Made by a program: the position numbers and the translations under genes. A stretch of DNA of 64,000 bases from Lentimonas sp. CC4. Its GTDB lineage: Bacteria > Verrucomicrobiota > Verrucomicrobiia > Opitutales > Coraliomargaritaceae. Positions 58,042 through 64,000 of this stretch are shown here, piece after piece (the first letter of the stretch is position 1; each line of letters opens with the position of its first letter). Where the stretch lies: NCBI RefSeq assembly GCF_902728235.1, contig NZ_CACVBO010000001.1, forward strand, positions 1,468,501 through 1,532,500, read 5' to 3'. Below the pieces are notes generated by a model. That model was not told the DNA's origin. It worked only from the letters and a program-made list of their open reading frames with translations, and did not search any database.

Positions 58042-58078
58042 AAAGAGCGCGGCTATTACGGCCGCGCTCTTTGTTTTT
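58042..58078. terminator. Bidirectional intrinsic terminator between convergent genes
   Basis: Perfect 12-bp arms (AAAGAGCGCGGC and GCCGCGCTCTTT) with a 7-base loop are followed by T-rich sequence and preceded by an A-run. It can end both the ACT-protein transcript and the OFA transporter transcript. Confidence 0.92.
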
Positions 58079-58097
58079 GAATGATTCTCGATGCAAA

Positions 58098-58121
58098 CAG
58101 GCTAGAATGCCTGTGTCACTT
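58098..58121. repeat. Half-copy of the CAGGC repeat
   Basis: CAGGCTAGAATGCCTGTGTC followed by ACTT matches the right arm of the inverted repeat at 10138-10218 except for a few bases. It lies six bases before the OFA transporter stop codon. Confidence 0.6.
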
Positions 58122-58127
58122 TGCTAA

Positions 58128-59642
58128 TTACTCGCTGTGTGTATGTGGGCGAGCAGCTTCGACTTGCTGGGCGCTGTAATGGCGGTTGATGCGCTTGATC
58201 TCGATCTTCATCAGTAAAGAGATGATGAGTGCGATCACAAAAGCGCCGCCGAATACATAGAGGCTGCCTTGGTAGCTGTGTGTTTGCTTATATACATAGG
58301 CGTTGATCATTGGGCCGACGATGCCGGCACAGGACCATGCTGTTAAGATATAGCCGTGAATCGTTGGCATCTCCTTGAGGCCGAAGAGGTCACTGATGTA
58401 GGCTGGAATACTGGCGAAGCCACCGCCGTAGCACGATAGGATCAGGAAGGTTACGATCATGAACAATACCGGTGCGCCTGTCAGGTTGGCGAGCAGTGGG
58501 AAGGCGATGATCTGGATCGCGAAGAAGGCGACGTAAGTATTTGAGCGGCCGATGAAGTCGGAGAAGGTTGCCCAAATAATACGGCCGAGGCCGTTGAAGA
58601 GCGAAATGCCCATGACTAGAAGGCTGGCCATTTCGACGGGAAGGCGCACCATTTCGTAGCCCATCTTCTTGGCGGTGGCGATCACAGCGATACCACAGGA
58701 GACGTTAATGAAGAGCATCAGCCAGAGCCCGTAGAAGCCAGGAGTGCGAAGCGCTTCTTTGGCTGTCATCTCTCCCTTTAGAGCGATGGCTTTTGCTTTC
58801 TTAGGATCGGCTGCTGCAAATTTCTCTGCATAGCCTTCAGGTGGCGGCGCGATGTAGAGTGCGCTGGGCACCATGATGCATAAATAAATGATGCCTAGGA
58901 AGAAGAAGGCACTGGCGATCGACTTCTTATCGTAAATGAGAGTGGAGCGATAGTTGTCGGTGGTGGCTTTGACGACGGCGTATTCTGCGCTGTCTGTTTG
59001 TTTTTCGCGGTAGAGTGCCGCTGCTTCGGTGCTTTGCGCTTTATAGGATTCAAGTGACGGTGCACCTTCGATCATTAGCGCAGCTGCTGCGGGGTCGGAT
59101 TCCAGTGCTTGTAGGTAGTCGTAGGTTTTTACGTCTTTATGCAGCACGATCTCTTCCTGCATCGGCACGAATTGGTCGATCAGTTGGGCGCAAATCAGGC
59201 CACCGAAGCCGAAGCCCATAATGGCGAGACCGGTGGCGAGGCCACGACGATCAGGGAACCACTTCACGAGTGTGGAAACGGGGGTGATGTAGCCGAGCCC
59301 GAGTCCGATGCCGCTCACTACGCCGAAGAACAAATAAAACAGTGTGATGTTCTCATACCAGCAGGCTGCTGCTGACCCGATTAGGCCAGTGCAGAAGAAG
59401 GCTGCGGAGAGCAGTCCACCCTTAGATGCGCCTTTACGCTCAATGTAGCGCCCTAGGAAGGCGGCGGATAGACCTAGGAAGAAGATGGCGATACTGAATG
59501 CCATCGACGTCTTAGGAGACGACCAGCCGAAGGTGTTTTCAAGGGGCATCTTCCATGCGCTATATGCATAGACAGAGCCAATTGATGCGTGAATGCCAAC
59601 TGCGGATGCAGCGATGAGCCAACGATTTTTTGTTTTAGCCAT
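58128..59642 (-). CDS. OFA-family major facilitator, probable formate/oxalate-type transporter
   Basis: The 504-residue protein has 12 helices and the OFA (oxalate:formate antiporter) family motifs: [18 protein letters not shown] at the N-terminus, RYIERKG after helix two, [37 protein letters not shown] (key part [12 protein letters not shown]), and a large central insert of about 100 residues before helix seven. It lies 117 bases downstream of pflA on the same strand, so export of formate made by PflB is the likely job (inference). Some OFA members carry lactate or pyruvate instead. Confidence 0.9.
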   Translation of the reverse strand: MAKTKNRWLIAASAVGIHASIGSVYAYSAWKMPLENTFGWSSPKTSMAFSIAIFFLGLSAAFLGRYIERKGASKGGLLSAAFFCTGLIGSAAACWYENITLFYLFFGVVSGIGLGLGYITPVSTLVKWFPDRRGLATGLAIMGFGFGGLICAQLIDQFVPMQEEIVLHKDVKTYDYLQALESDPAAAALMIEGAPSLESYKAQSTEAAALYREKQTDSAEYAVVKATTDNYRSTLIYDKKSIASAFFFLGIIYLCIMVPSALYIAPPPEGYAEKFAAADPKKAKAIALKGEMTAKEALRTPGFYGLWLMLFINVSCGIAVIATAKKMGYEMVRLPVEMASLLVMGISLFNGLGRIIWATFSDFIGRSNTYVAFFAIQIIAFPLLANLTGAPVLFMIVTFLILSCYGGGFASIPAYISDLFGLKEMPTIHGYILTAWSCAGIVGPMINAYVYKQTHSYQGSLYVFGGAFVIALIISLLMKIEIKRINRHYSAQQVEAARPHTHSE

Positions 59643-59681
59643 AATGTAAGTGTCGGGGTGACGTCGAATCTCGAATTAAGA

Positions 59682-59714
59682 ACGTCCAACATTCAGAGCT
59701 GAAGTGTTGGACGT
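59682..59714 (-). other. Hairpin between pflA and the OFA transporter gene
   Basis: ACGTCCAACA and TGTTGGACGT are perfectly complementary over 10 bp with a 13-base loop. There is no T-run on the minus strand, so it may stabilise or process the mRNA between pflA and the transporter rather than end it. Confidence 0.6.
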
Positions 59715-59759
59715 GTGTTCGAATACAGAGACTCGATGTGTGGTATCTTGAGTGTGTGC

Positions 59760-60554
59760 CTACGAGACGGCTTCGACGCCGTGGCGCGCGAAGATGTCTT
59801 TAGCAGCTTGAACCTGTGCTGCTGTCGGTGTCGGTGTATTTTTCAAGTTATACTGTATACCTGAGATTTCGTATTTGCCTTCGCCCATCTTGTGGAAAGG
59901 CAGGATCTCTACGCGCTCAACGTTGCCAAGTGTGCTGACGAATTCTGCGAGGCCGTCGATGTTCTTTTCAGAGTCAGTGAGGCCTGGGACGAGCACGAAG
60001 CGAATCCACACTTTTTTGTCCATCGCATCGAGGCGCTTGGCAAATTTCAGTGTTTGGTCGACGCAGACACCAGTGGTGAACTTGTGAGTCATCGGGCTGA
60101 AGCTCTTAATGTCGAGTAGCACTAAGTCGGTGAGTGCCAGTAGCTCGTCGCTGGCTTTGTGGCCAACGAATCCGGAAGTATCCAACGCGGTGTGGATGCC
60201 TTCGTCTTTAGCCATTTGGAACATGGCTTGCACAAAGTCCGGCTGCATGAGCGGCTCGCCGCCGCTGAGGGTCAGGCCACCTTTTTTGATGAATGACTTG
60301 TATTTCTTAACATCGGCGAATGCTTCCTCTGCGGTCATCGATTTGCCGGACGGTTTGCCTTGGGCATCTGGGTTGTGGCAATACTGGCAACGTAGTGGGC
60401 AGCCGTGTAGAAAGAGAATGTAGCGAACGCCTGGGCCGTCGACTGTGCCACAGGTCTCAACCGAGTGGATGTAGCCTTCGCTTTGGCCTGATGGGCTGTC
60501 GCAGGCGGGGCTTTCGTAAGTGCAAGTGGTAGGTGCTTCTAAAGTGGTGGTCAT
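59760..60554 (-). CDS. pflA: Pyruvate formate-lyase activating enzyme
   Basis: This radical SAM enzyme places the glycyl radical on PflB. The 264-residue protein has the iron-sulfur motif Cys52-x3-Cys56-x2-Cys59 in HGCPLRCQYCHNPD, the upstream SVETCGTVDGPGVRY, TLSGGEPLMQPDF and the SAM-binding VLLDIKS and RFVLVPGLTD segments. The N-terminal 25 residues are an extra polar tail. It lies 103 bases downstream of pflB on the same strand with a 16-bp hairpin between. Confidence 0.97.
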   Translation of the reverse strand: MTTTLEAPTTCTYESPACDSPSGQSEGYIHSVETCGTVDGPGVRYILFLHGCPLRCQYCHNPDAQGKPSGKSMTAEEAFADVKKYKSFIKKGGLTLSGGEPLMQPDFVQAMFQMAKDEGIHTALDTSGFVGHKASDELLALTDLVLLDIKSFSPMTHKFTTGVCVDQTLKFAKRLDAMDKKVWIRFVLVPGLTDSEKNIDGLAEFVSTLGNVERVEILPFHKMGEGKYEISGIQYNLKNTPTPTAAQVQAAKDIFARHGVEAVS

Positions 60555-60593
60555 GGTAGTGTAGTAGTGTCGTGTTCTGAATCGTAATCTTTA

Positions 60594-60641
60594 CCCTAGC
60601 CGTAATCACTCTCTGTATTCAGATTGTGATTACGGCTAGGG
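60594..60641 (-). other. 16-bp perfect hairpin between pflB and pflA
   Basis: CCCTAGCCGTAATCAC (60594-60609) pairs with GTGATTACGGCTAGGG (60626-60641) around a 16-base loop, 16 bases after the pflB stop. With no T-run beyond it, it could protect the abundant pflB message and lower downstream expression of pflA. Confidence 0.7.
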
Positions 60642-60657
60642 TTCGGATTGTGCGAAT

Positions 60658-62934
60658 TTAGATATTATCGTGGAATGTCCGTGTAATCACGTCCATCTGC
60701 TGCTCTTTCGTGAGCTTGATGAAGTTCACAGCGTATCCGGACACGCGGACTGTGAGCTGTGGGTATTTCTCAGGGTGTTCCATCGCGTCCATGAGTGTTT
60801 CCTTTTCGAAGACGTTCACATTGATGTGGTGACCGCTTTCTTCGAAGTAGCCGTCGAGGATGTTCCCCAAGTTGGCAACTTGATCAGGCTGAGTCTTGCC
60901 GAGTGCTTTTGGCACGATCGAGAAGGTGTATGAAATGCCGTCTTGTGAGTGCTCGTATGGAAGCTTTGCAACGGATGCCATGGATGCGACTGCACCCTTC
61001 TTATCGCGGCCGTGCATTGGGTTGGCGCCTGGTGCGAATGGCTCACCTGCCTTGCGGCCGTCTGGTGTGCCGCCAGTCTTCTTACCATATACCACGTTGG
61101 ACGTGATAGTGAGAACCGACTGTGTTGGAATCGCGTTACGATACATAGGCTGCTTGCGAACCTTGTCCATGAAGCGCTCAACGAGGTCGTTGGCGAAAGC
61201 ATCGACGCGGTCGTCGTTGTTGCCGTAAGCAGGATAGTCGCCGATGACTTCGTAGTCGACTGCGAGGCCTTCATCGTTGCGGATCACTTTGACCTTCGCG
61301 TATTTGACAGCTGAGAGGGCGTCGGCGCTGACCGAGAGACCTGCGATGCCGCAAGCCATGGTGCGCATGACGACCTTGTCGTGAAGTGCCATCATGATGT
61401 TTTCCGGAGAATACTTATCATGCATGTAGTGGATGATGTTGAGCGCTTTGACGTATGTCTGTGCGACCCATTCCATCATGTTGTCAAAACGAGCCATGAG
61501 ATCGTCGAACTCAAGGTAGTCGCCTTTGAACGCATCGCTCTCTGGAGCCACTTGCATGCCGCTCTTCTCGTCCTTACCGCCGTTGATTGCGTAGAGCATC
61601 GCTTTGGCAAGGTTGGCGCGGGCGCCGAAGAATTGCATTTGCTTGCCGATACGCATCGCGGACACACAGCATGCGATTCCGTAGTCGTCGCCCCAATACT
61701 TGCGCATGAGGTCGTCGTTTTCGTATTGGATAGCGCTGGTTTCGATCGATACCTTTGCGCAGAAATCCTTGAAGCCTTGTGGGAGTTCTTGTGCCCAGAG
61801 CACTGTGAGATTTGGCTCAGGAGCGGGTCCGAGGTTATAAAGTGTTTGCAACACGCGGAAGCTGGACTTGGTGACGAGTGAACGTCCGTCTTCGCCCATG
61901 CCGCCGATGCTTTCAGTCACCCATGTTGGATCACCTGAGAAAAGTTCGTCGTAGTCTGTGGTGCGGATGAAACGAACGATACGCATCTTCATGACCAAGT
62001 GGTCGATGATTTCCTGTGCTTGTTCTTCGTTAAGTGTGCCTTCGGCGAAATCACGCTCGAAGTAGACATCGAAGAAAGTCGCGGTGCGACCAAAGGACAT
62101 TGCTGCACCATTCTGGTCTTTAACTGCGCCGAGGTAGGCGAAGTAAGTCCATTGCACGGCTTCTTTACCGTTTTGTGCTGGAAGTGAGATGTCGAACCCG
62201 TAGGCCGCAGCCATGGTCTTTAGGTCTTTGAGTGCTTGGATTTGATCCTGTGTCTCTTCACGCTCGCGCACCCACTCTTCAGTGAATTCTTCGTTGTTGC
62301 TGTCTTTGATTTGCTGCTGCTTATCAGCAATCAAGCGATCCACGCCATAGAGTGCGACACGGCGGTAGTCGCCGATGATACGGCCACGGCCGTAACCATC
62401 TGGAAGGCCTGTGACGATGCCAGCGCTACGAGCCTTGCGGATCTCGTCTGTGTAGCATGCGAAGACGCCGTCATTGTGAGTTTTGCGGTGCTTTTGGAAA
62501 ATTTCGAGCGTGGACGGATCCATGTCACGGCCGTGTGCTTGCAGCGCTTTTTGAGCGATGCGGTAGCCGCCGTAAGGGAGCATTGCGCGCTTGAGGGGCT
62601 TGTCAGTTTGCACACCAACGACTGTTTCCAAGTCCTTGTTGATGTAGCCTGCGCCGTGAGAGGCGACTGTCCCTACGGTTTTAGTGTCCGCATCGAGGAC
62701 GCCACCAGCTTCGCGTTCTTGCTGGAGAAGCTCTTTGAGTTCGTCCCAGAGCTGATTGGTCTTGGCTGTTGGGCCTTTTAGGAACGCGTAATCACCTTCG
62801 TATGGCGTGTAGTTCTTCTGGATGAAGTCGCGGACGTCGATACTGTCCTGCCAGTCTCCATTGTCGAAGGTGCGCCAAGCGTTTGCTTGTGTCGCTGCGT
62901 TCTCTTGCGTGGTAGTGTTTGTTGCAGTAGGCAT
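60658..62934 (-). CDS. pflB: Formate C-acetyltransferase (pyruvate formate-lyase)
   Basis: It converts pyruvate and CoA to acetyl-CoA and formate under anoxia. The 758-residue length, the active-site Cys422-Cys423 pair in [11 protein letters not shown], and the glycyl-radical Gly733 in [10 protein letters not shown] match the E. coli enzyme closely, as do [15 protein letters not shown] and [15 protein letters not shown]. It is the first of three genes for formate fermentation and export. Upstream lies a perfect 23-base palindrome, a candidate operator. No Shine-Dalgarno sequence precedes the start. Confidence 0.98.
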   Translation of the reverse strand: MPTATNTTTQENAATQANAWRTFDNGDWQDSIDVRDFIQKNYTPYEGDYAFLKGPTAKTNQLWDELKELLQQEREAGGVLDADTKTVGTVASHGAGYINKDLETVVGVQTDKPLKRAMLPYGGYRIAQKALQAHGRDMDPSTLEIFQKHRKTHNDGVFACYTDEIRKARSAGIVTGLPDGYGRGRIIGDYRRVALYGVDRLIADKQQQIKDSNNEEFTEEWVREREETQDQIQALKDLKTMAAAYGFDISLPAQNGKEAVQWTYFAYLGAVKDQNGAAMSFGRTATFFDVYFERDFAEGTLNEEQAQEIIDHLVMKMRIVRFIRTTDYDELFSGDPTWVTESIGGMGEDGRSLVTKSSFRVLQTLYNLGPAPEPNLTVLWAQELPQGFKDFCAKVSIETSAIQYENDDLMRKYWGDDYGIACCVSAMRIGKQMQFFGARANLAKAMLYAINGGKDEKSGMQVAPESDAFKGDYLEFDDLMARFDNMMEWVAQTYVKALNIIHYMHDKYSPENIMMALHDKVVMRTMACGIAGLSVSADALSAVKYAKVKVIRNDEGLAVDYEVIGDYPAYGNNDDRVDAFANDLVERFMDKVRKQPMYRNAIPTQSVLTITSNVVYGKKTGGTPDGRKAGEPFAPGANPMHGRDKKGAVASMASVAKLPYEHSQDGISYTFSIVPKALGKTQPDQVANLGNILDGYFEESGHHINVNVFEKETLMDAMEHPEKYPQLTVRVSGYAVNFIKLTKEQQMDVITRTFHDNI

Positions 62935-62987
62935 AATAGCTTCTGTATTGTGTGGTTGTGTAGTGTAGATAGAGGACCAAGCTTGCT

Positions 62988-63010
62988 GGCCATTAAATTT
63001 ATTAATGGCC
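62988..63010. promoter_or_regulatory. Candidate operator upstream of pflB
   Basis: GGCCATTAA and TTAATGGCC flank a 5-base centre ATTTA, a perfect 23-base palindrome 54-76 bases upstream of the pflB ATG. It does not match the FNR or Rex consensus. It is the only perfect palindrome of this size in the 291-base spacer. Confidence 0.45.
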
Positions 63011-63139
63011 GCGTTATGTTAGAAGCAGCTTAGCTAATCGAGCATAAATAATTTCTCTTGATGTAGAATAAGTCTACCTAATGGAGGTGATGACTTCTCT
63101 TGGTGCTTAGGCATGGGGATACACTGTAAACGTTGAGGA

Positions 63140-63158
63140 GATTTGAGCTCGTCAAATC
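63140..63158. other. Short inverted repeat in the pflB/amidase spacer
   Basis: GATTTGA and TCAAATC flank GCTCG, about 68 bases after the amidase stop codon on the minus strand. It may be a weak terminator or a regulatory site. The rest of the 291-base spacer shows no gene. Confidence 0.35.
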
Positions 63159-63225
63159 CTACGCTTTGTGGGGTGTGGATAGCTGTGCGATCTCTGTCGT
63201 GCAGCGATAGTCAAGTTCGTCGGCC

Positions 63226-64000
63226 TTAATCGTAGCGAGCATGCATGGCGGCTAGCGGGAAGTGTTTACCGGGGCAGACGGTTTGTTCGCCTTTGAGCTC
63301 TTTATGTCCTGCGAAGTGTGTTTTCTTCTTTAGCACGTCGCGTTGTAGCCAGTCCACGAGCTGAGTAAAGGCGTCGAGTTGCTTTTTGCTTGGGTGCGTT
63401 TGCTCAAAGTTGCCGACTAGGCAGATGCCGATCGCGGTCAAGTTGATGTTATAGCTGCGGACGTGTCCGCCAAGGAGTTGTTTTTTCCAACGCGGGCCGA
63501 CCTCTATTTCGCCGTCTCCGGAGTCTATGCCGTTGCCGATGACGAAGTGGTAGGCGAGGCCGTTTTGCATGCCGCGCTGACGGTGGGCAGCGTCGTATTT
63601 CTTAGCGTTGCCGTATTTGATGGCGCTGTGGTGGGCGACGATGCGTTTCCAGTTATCACGTCGCACGTTGATTTTGGCGGTTGCTGTGCGGACTTGTGCT
63701 AGTAAGTCGGTGGTGGTGCTCGTAGAGGAGCTCGGAACCTGAAGCTTTTGGCCAATACGGACGAGGTCGCTCGACAAATTGTTGGCCTGCGTGATGGCAC
63801 TGATAGTCGTTCCGTGTCGTATGGCGATGCCTCCGAGCGTGTCGCCATGCTGAACAATATAGGTGGAAGTCGCTGTTGCTGCGCTTGGGGTGTGCGTGGC
63901 GGGAACAATTAGGGTCTGTCCGATACGAACCGTATCGCTTGTCAACTTGTTGGCATGCTTGATCGTGCTTATGGCCGTGCCGTGGCGAAGTGCGATGTGT
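63226..64000 (-). CDS. Partial LysM-repeat N-acetylmuramoyl-L-alanine amidase (N-terminus outside window)
   Basis: The frame runs off the right edge, so the start and probably a signal peptide and more LysM repeats are missing. The visible N-terminal part has one LysM remnant ([26 protein letters not shown]) and one full LysM ([28 protein letters not shown]). The C-terminal domain is amidase_2/PGRP-like with zinc ligands His in IVAHHSA, His in FAGHKELKG and Cys in TVCPGKHFP, plus YHFVIGNG and IGICLVGNF. It probably cuts or binds peptidoglycan in the periplasm. The internal TTG at 63945 is unlikely to be the start because coding sequence continues upstream in frame. Confidence 0.9.
   Translation of the reverse strand, partial: HIALRHGTAISTIKHANKLTSDTVRIGQTLIVPATHTPSAATATSTYIVQHGDTLGGIAIRHGTTISAITQANNLSSDLVRIGQKLQVPSSSTSTTTDLLAQVRTATAKINVRRDNWKRIVAHHSAIKYGNAKKYDAAHRQRGMQNGLAYHFVIGNGIDSGDGEIEVGPRWKKQLLGGHVRSYNINLTAIGICLVGNFEQTHPSKKQLDAFTQLVDWLQRDVLKKKTHFAGHKELKGEQTVCPGKHFPLAAMHARYD

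Noticed and set aside
63053..63075. FNR-type site (TTGAT half) upstream of pflB
   Set aside because: Only the left half (TTGAT) is present near 63057; the expected ATCAA partner is missing.

Overview
The window looks like a chromosomal segment of a marine-type member of the Verrucomicrobiota, most likely Opitutae/Puniceicoccales (Coraliomargarita or Lentimonas-like). This is inferred from a Verru_Chthon cassette pseudopilin gene, an SLA1-homology (SHD1)-like secreted protein, a secreted protein ending in the EF-hand-like tail common in verrucomicrobial exoproteins, paired DUF1573 proteins, and a kdsA gene that implies a Gram-negative envelope. No rRNA, phage, insertion sequence, CRISPR array or integrase is visible. 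One tRNA (Pro-GGG) is present. The first and last genes are cut by the window edges.

Layout. 1-7.9 kb: Verru_Chthon protein A with a downstream secreted partner, a divergent sigma-54 response regulator, and an envelope thiol module (two DUF1573 paralogues, a MauE/DoxX membrane protein, a rhodanese). 7.9-9.7 kb: an accessory pocket with two small genes that look like integron cassettes around an attC-like site. 9.7-16.9 kb: yjbQ, an NTF2-like gene, a GDSL hydrolase, purA-guaB (the IMP branch point) and menC-menE (menaquinone). 17-24 kb: polX with an in-frame 12-bp repeat array, ribonuclease Y, a DUF481 barrel, a GH20 hydrolase, tRNA-Pro. 24-33 kb: an S6-protease-like secreted protein, a zinc peptidase, a periplasmic thioredoxin, an M16 peptidase and ecotin. 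33-46 kb: housekeeping genes rsmD, kdsA, tatD, trxB, pdxH, a PHP phosphatase, cdd, yaaA, lysA, mixed with unknown membrane proteins. 46-53.5 kb: a DUF4212/SSS symporter pair, unknown anchored proteins, a methyltransferase and an MscS channel. 53.5-64 kb: a chimeric gene remnant, a large hybrid histidine kinase, tdk, an ACT-domain protein, a formate fermentation set (pflB, pflA and an OFA-family transporter) and a LysM amidase.

The most unusual feature is in the spacers. Almost no gene has a Shine-Dalgarno sequence. Many starts are instead directly preceded by pyrimidine-rich, G-poor short tandem repeats of 7 bp, 8 bp or 2 bp. Purine-rich heptamers often follow stop codons, and where both occur they pair into long hairpins. 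The spacers also carry several families of dispersed palindromes, some of which supply the stop codon of the neighbouring gene. A related 12-bp repeat has invaded the polX coding region as 17 exact-length tetrapeptide units. Two imperfect inverted copies of a larger repeat of about 220-260 bp flank lysA.
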